Shown in pieces: positions 10,237 through 22,200 of a DNA stretch of 64,000 bases. Source of the stretch: Distichodus sexfasciatus. Lineage: Eukaryota > Chordata > Actinopteri > Characiformes > Distichodontidae. The stretch spans positions 11,356,218-11,420,217 of the forward strand of contig JAVGVS010000002.1 in the NCBI GenBank assembly GCA_032718565.1, read 5' to 3'. Under the pieces are notes generated by a model. That model was not told the origin of the DNA and ran no database searches. It worked only from the letters and a program-made list of their open reading frames with translations. Both the position numbers and the translations under genes were made by a program. Positions within the stretch are counted from its first letter, which is position 1. Each line of letters begins with the position of its first letter.

Positions 10237-13200
10237 ATGTCGGCTAGAAACCCGGGAATGGAGCTCGGTAGGTTTTAACCCACTTCTCCTTAACACGGTT
10301 GCCTGCCGTTTATTTGTTTCTGCCGAGAAAAAAGCAAAGAGTCCGAGTCACGTGTCAAATGTGTTAGAGTTTAAAAGAGTTCATTTTTATTGCTCAAATG
10401 CAACGTAGTATTTCTGCTCCAAATAATGCATCACAGTATATGCAACGGAGAATTTACATGATTTTTTTATTCATTTATTTTAAGCTGTTTTTGCTCTGTC
10501 TATTTTGGAGGCCTTGGCCTTTTTAAATAAGTTACCCATGACCATGATCATGCCTCAAACATCACGCCAGGGTTGAGAGATAATTATTTGCAAACCAAGA
10601 GTAAATTGCTTATTCTCCTTCAGTGGTTTATATGGCAATGGGTACTAATACGGATAAGATGAATTGCACAGATTAGTATTTAGCATTATTTGTAAGAACA
10701 CTTCAAGGTTATTTCTCACAAACACTGTTCTCCGCGTGTAATATATTATTGTTGTTGTTGTTGTTGAAAGTATAAAGCACATTTCAAAAAGCCCAAAGAT
10801 GTTTACAGTGAGTAAAGGCAAAAGAGCAAATATAAGACAACCAAGCATGATGACAAAACAATACATGTATATAGGGCAATATTATTAGAGTCTTGACATA
10901 AGTGAGGAAGATGAAAAGTAAAGTAAAAGAATTAGTTAGTGCTGTATTCCAGAGCAACTTTCTTGATGATGGAGGCATATCCCTGTACTTAAGTGTTAAG
11001 TGATGTATTCAGGGGCCTGATTTGAACCACAAGTCTTTCACTTACTAACAAAGGTGTTTAGACAGTTAGACCACTAGCATCTTTTCTTCATAATACATAG
11101 AATTAACCTCATTCCTGACTGTTCAGAGGTCAAACAAACTTTCCAACTTCTTTAGAATTGTAAAGTCACTTACTGACAAAAAACATTGTCCTCTGACCCA
11201 TGTCTTTAAGGAGCACCTAGACTATGTGCACCTCACACTTATTATTGTTTACCAATTTAAGGCTGTAATAAACACTGTTTTCTGGGCACTTCCCCAGTGG
11301 TTTGTATTGTACGTATGTATTCTTGTTGACATTGAAGGTATTAACTTTTGACTGTTACTCACCGTCAGTGAATAACTCAGCTGGCAGTAACAGCAGTTGG
11401 TGATTAAAGTCTAGCAGTATGAAGAACAGGTTATTTTTGCAAAATGTAAAGTACTGTTGTGCATTACTATATAAAAGTAAGGAATAGTAATAACAACAAA
11501 AATCACTCAAAGTATGATCCTCTAGCAAAATGTGTAAATATAAATGTACATAATTAAATTCTTTATTTTCTCTTCAACAGACTTAGAGTGGGTGTCAAAG
11601 GTCAAGGTTAATACCCAGGCTGTGCTGAAACGGGCTCAGCAAGTTCAAGGAGTCAAAGTGGCCAAAAAACAGTGGCAGGTAGGTTAATGCTGATATTACT
11701 AAGGTGTCTGCAATGCCAGATATGTTTGTTTGACAGCTTGTGACACATAATGCTCCTCTTTAAAAGGCAGCCTGGCTCCTAAAGGCTGTAACCTGCATTG
11801 ATCTGACAACGCTATCGGGCGATGATACACCGTCCAACGTCCACCGGCTGTGCATGAAGGCCATCCAGCCAGTCCGCCATGACGTGTTGAAGAGTATGGA
11901 CATGCATGACAAAGGTCTCTTGTGTAGAAGTGTTTACATTTTTCTGTGTCGGTTCAAAGTGATCTAGATGCTAAACTCTAAATTATTTCACATAAAAACA
12001 TTAAAGTGGCATGTAGTGAAAGAAAGATAACTTTGAGTTTACCATTAGCTACATTTTAGTCACTTTTGCATATTTGGGGGAAGTGCACCTTTAAAAAGAC
12101 TTGAATGTGGAAAGTGATCAGAGAAAGATTTAATCAACTGACAGTGCATCCAGAAAGTATTTACAGCGCTCCACTTTTTCCACAATATCCTATGTTACAG
12201 CCTTATTCCCAAATAGATAAAATTCATCTTTTACCTCAAAATTCTACACACAATACCCCATAATGACAAAGTGAAAAAAGTTTATTTCAAACGTTTGCAA
12301 ATTTATTAAAAATAAAAACAAAAATCAAACATTTACATAAGTATTCACAGCGTTTGCTCAGTACTTTGTCGAAGCACCTTTGCAGCACTTACAGCCTCAA
12401 GTCTTTTTGAGTATGATGCCACAAGCTTGGCGCCCCTATTTTTGGGCAGTTTCCCCCATTCTTCTTTGCAGAACCTCTCAAGCTCCATCAGGTTGGATGG
12501 GGAGCGTCGGTGCACAGCCATTTTCAGATCTCTCCAGAGATGTTCAGTCGGGTTCAAATCTGGGCTCTGGCTGGGCCACTTCAGGACATTCACAGAGTTG
12601 TCCTGAAGCCACTGCTTTGTTAACTTGGTCGTGTGCTTAGGGTCGTTGTCATGTTGGAAGATGAACCGTCGCCCCAGTCCGAGGTCCAGAGCGCCCTGAA
12701 GCAGGTTATCATCAAGGATGTCTCTGTACATTGCTGCATCCCCCCAGCATGATGCTATTAGCCAGGATGGTATTAGCCAGGTGATGACCAGTGACTGGTT
12801 TTCTCCAGACATAACGCTTGGCATTCAGGCCAAAGAGTTCAATCTTTGTTTAATCAGACCAGATAATTTTATTTCACATGGTCTGAGAGTCTTTCAGGTG
12901 CGTTTCAAATAAACTTTTTTCACTTTGTCATTATGGGGTATTGTGTGTAGAATTCTGAGGTAAAAGATGAATTTAAGCTATTTGGGAATAAGGCTGTAAC
13001 ATAGGATATTGTGGAAAAAGTGGAGCGCTGTGAATACTTTCCGGATGCACTGTATATTAGTTTCAATTGTCATTTCTCTATAAAATGAATGGTACAAAAC
13101 TGAAAGGAAATAAAGATTAATGGGCTGAATGTTTGCATACCTGTTTATGCATTTAATTAAATTTTATTTGTATAGCACTTTAACAACAGACATTATCACA

Positions 13201-16200
13201 AAGCTTTACACATAAATATAAAGCTCTTTGTAACAATGTCTTTTGACAGGCATTTTTTAATTGTTAATTTTGTCCTAAATTTCATTCTCGTTCTTCAGAT
13301 TATAGCAACACAAAATAATAATTAAACACTGCATATTAACTAATATAAATACTCAGTGTGAAAGTTCTTGCATGAGACACCTATAAGATATTTTTTGGTT
13401 ATTTCTTTACAGCATTTTTTCCTGTATGTGCAATTGTACTGTTGCACACGAGAGGGAGACAAAGTTCTTTGTTTTATTTGGTTCCAGACACTGCCTGCTA
13501 ATGAACCTCAGTATCTAGATAATACAAAAGTGTTTTATCCAGACAATACACACAGATTAAATGTGTTCATGTGCACATTTGCAGGCATTACAACTGCTGC
13601 AGTGTGTGTTTATCCGTCTCGTGTGGCTGATGCAGTAAAATCCTTGAAAGCTGCCAACTCAAGCCTTCCTGTTGCCTCTGGTGAGATCTTATTGTTTTTG
13701 TATGGCTCCTATAAATATATGCTTAAACAGCTTGATTTTTAACCATTTCGACATCTCCAGTGGCTACTGGGTTCCCTGCTGGTCAGACTCCACTCAAAAC
13801 GCGTCTGGAGGAGGTGCGCATGGCTGTAGAGGACGGAGCCACGGAAATAGACATTGTCATTAATCGGACGCTGGCCCTTACTGGACAGTGGGCTGGTATG
13901 TGTGCAACAACTTGCATTTAAAGTTAGCGACACATGCTTGTACTTTCAGAATGAACGTTCCATTTTTTAAAAACTTTGCTTTGACTGAGAAATCGAGTTT
14001 GAGTCTCGGTTTTGTCTCAATTTTTATTGCAAAAGCAGTGTAGTATTTTGGCTCGAATTAACGCGACACAATATATGCAACATAGACTTTGCATGAAATA
14101 TATATACATACATATGCATATATATATATATTGCATTGCTCAGTCTGTTAATAGAGGCAGTTGCCTTTTTTAATAAGTTACCCATGACCCGGATCGTATC
14201 TTCAGCGAGTATTCAGAAAAGTCCAATTCTTGTATTTTTCCTCCAATTATTTTGAACACAGTTATTTGGGCAACAGATAACATTTGAATGAATGATTGTG
14301 ATCAATATAGAAAAAACAAAACAATGACAGTAAAAGATTATTTTGCTTTTTTATTTTTGCTCTTTTGATTTTTAAAGTGTAAATGATAAACACTTCAAAG
14401 TCCAGGAATGCTCTCCTCTTCCGTAAAAAGGTGGGAAATATTAAGGTTGCCCAGATGTGACTGAATACCATAAATATATATTTTACTAGACTTGCCCATT
14501 TACGCGTCTACATACAAGACAGTTCCCCACTTTACCTTTTAGCGGCAGTTTCCAAAGTGGACTTTCCAAATTGATTTCTTGACCCACTCTCCTTTACTGT
14601 CAGCACTGTACGACGAGGTGCAACAGTTCCGGGAGGCGTGTGGTGATGCCCACATGAAGACCATCCTGGCAGTGGGAGAGCTCGGCACCTTCACCAACGT
14701 GTACAAGGCCAGCCTGGTGTCCATGATGGCAGGTAAAAACGGGAATCTTTACAGTAGAAGTCTGTCTTTTAAGGACTGCACTTGGTGTAAATGCTGTTAC
14801 TATCTTCACTCCTGAAATCCAACAAACCAGATTAATTTCTACACTGGGGTTTGAGGGGCTGCAGTGTTCCTGCATTTGCAATTTTGAGACTGCCCTCCAC
14901 ACAACCTCGCCAGATGCATGAACTTGAAAATAACTGCTACTAGTGATGTTGGCACAGTGATGCTGTTAGATAGATATGAGTGACAACTAGAGCTGGGCGA
15001 TAAATAGATTTTATCAATTATTTCAATTTTTTTTGTTTAAGATGATGAAATCGGGATGCACGTCGATCTATTGTAGCTTCAGGTTAATACCACTGAGTAA
15101 ATGATGCTCACAAAATATTTTATGCTTTTTTTTTTTTGTTTAAATTGTAAGGTACGTTAAATTATAGCACCCAGACCGCTGTCAAGGCTTCCAGCCCCTA
15201 AGGAGACCAGCAGACAGTAGGAAAATGGCAGCACACGCGTCAACAAGTGAGGAGCTCGTCTCGAAAAGCGGCAGCGTCGCCTCCGTCATTTGGAAGTGGT
15301 TTGGTTTCGTTAAGTCCGACACTGAACAAACTACTGTCCGCTGTAAAGTTTGTTTCAAGTTGGTGGCTGCTAAAAGTAGCAGCACAACAAACTTATTTCA
15401 GTATCTTCGTCAGAGGCACGCACCAGAATGGACGGAGTGTCTAGCTATGCGAGAAGCGCAAGCAAGCGGCAGCTTCCAAAAACCCGCTAAAAAAGCAGAT
15501 AACAATAGCAGCGTCGTTTTCACGTTGCGTACCATACGATAAGAAAGGACCCTGATGGGAAGAAATTACAGATGCAGTGATATTTCATATCGCCAAAGAT
15601 ATGGTGCCCATTTACACTGTTGAAAAATACGGGTTTGTCCGGATGTTAAAAACAATCGACCCCAAATATGAGCTCCCAAGACGAAAGTATTTTACAGAAG
15701 TAGCCATACCACGTTTATATAGCAGTACACATGAAAAAAACGCAAAGCTGCTGTAGAATTTGCTGCTTTACTCAACTACCTCAGACCTGTGGTACAAATA
15801 TTTTGATGGAAAAGTCTTAAGTATAAATCTATATAAGTAAATATATATTTTTTAAGAGGCACTTTAGTTTTGTATATGTTCATTTTAAAATTCGTAACTT
15901 AGTAACAATTTTTTTTGCACTTGTGAACCTGAGTAAACTACTAAGACCAGAAAAAAATACAGTAAAACAATAATAAATGCTGTTCCTAAATCATGCTATT
16001 TATAAATTTATAAATAATGCATTTCGAAATAAATCGGAATCGGAAATTGGGTCCAAATTTTTAAAAATCTGAGATTTTAGTTATAGGCAATATCGCCCAG
16101 CTCTAGTGACAACTATATAAATGTAGTTGCTTTGAAGATAAACCTTCATTGTAGATGTTACAGCCTTCAGGGGCTACTCCTGCGTTTCCCCAAATTCTGT

Positions 16201-19200
16201 TACAGACAAAGGTGTGAGTTAGACACAAAGGTGTGAGAAACATTTTGTTGATTGGCCAGCTGCAGACTGTCATCTTAGAGCTTTGTCTTTGAAGGTGCTG
16301 TGTGCTATTAGAAGGATTTTGGTTTTGCTGTCCATGAGATTTCCTGCTCATTGACACCATATCATCTGTAATTTTCTATTCAACGTCACCAAACCATTTA
16401 TCTACCATTTGTCACTACAGTCTAACAATACATAACATACTATTACTGTTTTCAGTTTCCGGCAAGCCATGTGTGTTACTCTGACGTTTCAAAAGAGGTC
16501 TCGGATTGGTTCCCGACCCTGTCATTTGCTTTCTGATCATCCCTGAGTGGAAAGGAAGCATGCTTGTAGTAATCATGTTGAAATGATGATGATGGCAGTA
16601 ATGACCTGGCAGGGCTAGGAAACCAGCCTACGGTATACGAGGTTGTGGGTTGAATTTCACCTCAATCCTGTTGTCAGAACTGCAACCACTGAGCCAGTCA
16701 GCAAGACTAGAGGTCGACCGATATTGTTTTCCAGGGCTGATATCGATACCAGTTCTTGCTAGTTAACGGGGCCAGTAACCGATATTTGGAACCAATATAC
16801 AAAAAACCCCAAAAACAACTCTGTCAATTTTTAATTTTACAAACACCAACACAAAACTTTATTGTTTATAAGTACTTGAACATTTTACATTATTTTAATT
16901 TAACTTTTTTATTTAAACGTTGTAGTATGAAATGCGTTTTGTAACTTTTTGACCCGCCCGCCCGCACCCATGATACTTTAAAAATGTCTGCCCTAAAACC
17001 GCCCGCACCCACAGGTCACGGGTCGACCCGCGCATCACTAGTGTATAGGGCTTGGTGATCTACTGATGAGCATTAAAGGCCTTGAGTAAAAGTAAAAGAG
17101 TTCTGTTGCATCGTAAGTTGTTAACTTACATGTCTGCATTCTGATAAGTACATGTTCTCTCCAACTACAGCGGTTTTGAGCTCAGCACTTGTGCAGTGAG
17201 AGCTGTAGACCACGGCGTGGTGCTGTTGATTTAATGTTTCTCTCCAAGGCCGAGTATACTGGCCAATACACACGCGCACACACACACACACACACACACA
17301 CCGCCTGTGACTGTATGCTTAAATAGCCATCGCACGTTAAGCCGATTACTGTACCCAATTGTCAGCGGCGCCGATAGGGATCATTATTAAAATGCATTGC
17401 TTTTGTCGCCTCGCTCGCTCCTTAATCTCCCCTTGTTCCTATGAATTGCGTATGAGGTTTCTGAAATTGAATGATAATTTCGCCTATTAATCTGCGACGT
17501 CGGGGCTATTTTACTCCCCCGCTCGCCGGCAGTGTACCCCCGCGCCGGCTCAAATGAATAGAGCTTCATTACTGTCGGCTGCGTTTAATAACCGTTATCC
17601 ATTATGGTGTAATTAAGACTCCCCAGAACGAATCTCAAGGATTATGCCAGTCGGAGGAAGGAGAGGGGGGAGTTGTGGGTGGGGGGGGGGAAGAGGGGAA
17701 AGAGTGGAGAGAGTGAAGAGGAAGTGAGGTGGGGGAGAAGAAGGAAGGGAGGGTGGAAAAACACATAGAGCATATCTTTAATGAACTGGAAAATGTTCAT
17801 CTTGTCCCATTCGGTAATGAACAGTCATTAGACATACGGCGGAGCAGGAGGACGGAGGTGGAGGGGGTTCTGCGGGTTCGAGAGCGGCCCACAATTTGTG
17901 GATCATCCATTAAGAGCGTCATTTTATCTTCTATTTTTATCAGAACGCTGATAAACCATAATAGGCTGCGGAGGAGAGGAAGGGGGAAAAATGAGCGTTC
18001 TTATTGATGAGCGCGCTCACGCCCTCCGCGCCCTGCCGACGGGGGCATATGTTCTTGTCTTGCCCCGCGCTGGCACGACTAATGCCCTGTCCGGGACGCG
18101 GAACCCGGAGGCCCTGCGGAGCGGCCGGCTGCGAGCACCGGCTAAAAATGTGCGTCTCCGAATAAGGAACTTTCTATTTCTGCAGTCGGGCCCAGACGCA
18201 CCGAAACGGCTCCGAACAGAGACGCCGGTTCTGGTCCCGTCTTCCTTTTTTAATGCGGTGTGATGAAAGCGGTAACCGGAAGAGAGGATGTCTGATACTG
18301 ATGGGTTCTGAACAGAGAAAAATTTACTCCAAGCTTCACTTTTACTTGCTTCCAAATGAACAAACGGGATTTTGCTCCAGACAATGACCTTTTTAGCATT
18401 TTTGTCCATTTTAACTGCTGAAATTTATCATTTTAGAAAGATTTTGATTTAATTATTTGAGTCCTGTTTATGTCAAATGAAACTTTCCCAGTTGCCCAAA
18501 CTGAGTAATATATATACAATATATATAATGTAAATATTATGAAGAGCTTTGCATTGAATAAATTGAAAATGATAAAAGGATTTTTGATAATGATTTAAAA
18601 ATGTTGATTTTTTTTATTATATCCATTTGCTTGGTTATTATAGGTCTTCAACTGTAATTCACTCTAAAAATTATTGTTGTTGAATTTGGAAATTGTTCAC
18701 TGTTAAAGTTGTAGTGTATTTTTTATATGAAAATATAATTTTGTAATAATTCTTACCAAAAATGTAGTTACACTTTTAAGGTATGCTGGGCAATATAATA
18801 AGTACACTTATAGGGGCAATTTCCACTCGAGGATTAAACCTAGTCCTAGACTAGCTGTAAATTTGAATGGTAAATCTCCATCAGTACTACAACTTAGTCC
18901 AAGACTTAGGCTTAATCCATGAGCCAGAAACCAACCCATAAGGGTGAAAAGGCGACGATTCAAGAATCTTCTGACATTATTTTACTTGCAATTTTCTGTG
19001 TTTTTTAAAATAATTATGAATATATTTGTTCATTTTGCCCAAAATTGACACAGTGTCATCAGTCAGGCTCCAATTGTTAAACCCAGAATGTACTATACTG
19101 TTCATTTAAACCAGCAATATAATTACACTCGCTTAAATTTTATTGCTAATTAGTTGGTATCATTTTGCCGGTGAACTGCCCATACAAGGCACACATGTAA

Positions 19201-22200
19201 TTAAAACAGCAGGGGCACTTTGAGACCCCGTTGCTCCAGGCTGACTCTGCCTGTCATTAGGGGGAATGTAAGCCGTTCCGGATAAGAGCGTCTGATTAGA
19301 GGGTTTTTTTCTGGAAGTCACAATGAATACATATGAGATGTGCAGAAAGCTTTCTGGCAGCCTTACATTGTCTTCTTAACGATCTACAGGCTCAGACTTC
19401 ATCAAAACTTCCACTGGCAAGGAGTCGGTCAACGCCACCTACCCTGTTGCAATAGTAATGGTGAGGGCCATCCGAGACTACTACCTGAGGACAGGCCACA
19501 AGGTGAGTTTGTGTGGGAAAACAATGCCTTTTTCGCTGCACATTTCTCAGATTCCTCCGCTCGTGACTAGGCGTGGGCCGGCATGACAGTAGTCATACTG
19601 GTAAGTTCGTAAATTTATTGATGCAGCACATCAAAAAGCAAAGGGCTTTACAGAATAAAACAGAACTATATAAAGAAGGTCAAACCTTAAATAAAAGCTC
19701 TTCTATGAATTTGGCCAAATGCCAGTGCGTAAAAGTGAGTTTTTAACTGTTCTTTAAAAACAGAAACTGAAGAGACATGTCTGAGGACCTCTGATCGAGG
19801 AACACTATGGGGGTTGAGTAAATCTGACATTGGTGAAGGAGTTGGGCCATGATGAGTTTACACACTGTTTCCTAAAATGAACTGGGCAGCCAGTGGAGAG
19901 ATGCTAAAGTAATGATGTGTTAAATAAGAGACCTTCTTATTTGTTCCCCACGATCACAAGATCACCGGTTCAAGTTCCAAACCGGTAAAGGTACCACTCA
20001 GGTACTCATGCCCATTGCTCCTTCATAGGTGGGTCAAATGCAAAGGTCACATTTTGTTGTTGTGCGCTGTGTAATGTGGTGTGTTCACAGTGACCAATAA
20101 TCACTTACTGTTCTTGCTGCTCGTGTGTGTGTGTGTGTGCGCATGTGATGATGCAGGTGGGTTTTAAGCCAGCGGGGGGGATCCGCACGGCACAGGAGTC
20201 CCTGGTGTGGCTGGCCCTGATGAAGGAGGAGCTGGGGGCCGACTGGCTGAGTCCTCACCTGTTCCGGCTGGGGGCCAGCAGCCTGCTCGCCGACATTGAA
20301 CGCCAGGTGGGTTCCTGAGACGCCCCCTCCATTATGGCCTTCACGTACAGCGAGGCCTGATAATAAACAGCCATCACAGCTTAGAATAGAAACCCAGCGT
20401 TAATGCCCAGGAATAGCTTCTGTTCCAGATTGGATGGTGTTTGGTTTAGAGTTTTTCTGTTAAATCTCTTTCAGGAAGAAACACACTAAAAGAGAACCTT
20501 TAAAAACAAATTTTAAAGTTTCTTTTTGTGCTTCCACTTTTTTAGCAGTGCACTCTTACTGATATCCAACTATTATCTTTAAGAGCATAAAAAGAGAATC
20601 TCTCTTTAATGTAGGGTGTTTGCGTGTTTTCTTTGCATTTTTAATGATGATTGAAATTGCTCATAAAGGTATTATTAGTCATGTTTTTGCCGAACTTAAA
20701 ATAGTAATTAGCAAAGCACATCTTGGATTTTTATAATGAAATCCCAGGTTCGTACACAGTCAAAGATGAGGCTGGGTCTTAAGCTGAAGCAGGGTTTATT
20801 GGGAGAGGAAAAAGATAGTTCAGTGTGTCTCAATCCAAATAAATGCTAGAACGTAACATTCCCTGGCATTCTGTCAGCTCCCTTTTAATACAAAATGGTG
20901 GGGGTTTCGAGCCTCCCCAACTTTGTAAATTAGGGACAGAACGTCTGGGGTCAGACATGAGATAGATTCAAAGGAGAGACGTGAAAAAGGGCAATACACA
21001 TTAAAAGAGGAAGGGAGGGTTCAGGATGTAAAGGTGTGAGGTAGAGGATGTTTGATTAAAGTAATCAAGTAGAGGTGAGAGGTGATAAGGGACAAAACGT
21101 GTGATGGAGAACAGGAAGGGAAACCTTATCACATGATGTGGGAATTACAGAACAGTGCTGATACTTTGTTTGATGTTAGCTGAATAAGCATTGCAAACTG
21201 CATGCTTTATGTTGTGTTTGCTCACTTGGGAAAATCTCTGTGCCGCTAGCCCATATTTTGCATGAATGCATCATTAAATACGCGCTGAAAACTTTAGACA
21301 AATCTAAGCACCGATCTGATACAGATGACTTTAAAAAAAAACAATTATCTGCCGATTCTGATACGATTCCGATATCCTTGTGGATCCCTAACAATAATAC
21401 TACTGATAAATAATGAAGCAACAACGAGAGTGTTGCCAAGTACATCTTAAATTTGGAACTACAGTACCTTGCAAAACCCTAAAATTTTTTTAATGGTCTG
21501 GAGTAGGCATGGGTCAGTTGCCGCTATACCGCGGTTTAATAAAGCCCCCGTTTCAAAACTTCCATCACCATCTCTGTGGTGTGCGCTATTTTTTAACACC
21601 TTATCAAAGACAGAAAGTGAAGGTCTCCCCCATGTTGTGTGAAGCGTAGATTAACACTCCCCCTCTGGTTGACGCCAGCTATGCGCAATGACAGAAGGCG
21701 GTGACCCCCCCACTCTTTGCTAAATTCAAGGTAAAAGACTTGAAGTAAACATTTGCAACCTGCTACTATAGTTAGCGCGTCTAACGTTGGTGAAATAAAT
21801 ACTATAGGTTTGCTACCAAGCTTAGTTTTTAACTTACACAGGAACATTCATGAACAGCAAAACAAATTTTCTCAAAGTCACATTTTTACTCTGCAATGTT
21901 TACTTTTTCTCCATAATAAATGTTTATCAGTGTGTCTTAAGTATAAACACGCCAAACGAACACGCACTCCCTCGTGTGCGCTCTCCCCCCGGCTACATAC
22001 TGTATGTGTCTATCAACATTTTTTACATTAAAAACGAGTATGGAATACATTATCTACAGCACCATATTTTGGACTTGATTAGAAATGGGTTAGGGCTAGG
22101 GCTAGTTTGTATTTCTATTAACGTTAAATGTTGTAATAAAGGCATGACTATCTTGAGAGGCAAATTCTTTATCTTAACACATGATCCCTGACTTAAAGTC

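Noticed and set aside
12345..12824. 159-codon frame as a host protein
   Set aside because: It is the catalytic C-terminal half of a Tc1 transposase within matching terminal repeats.
17729..18409. Overlapping frames on both strands as dera-internal coding exons
   Set aside because: Translations are low-complexity or arginine/proline-rich from CpG content, with no splice signals joining dera frames.
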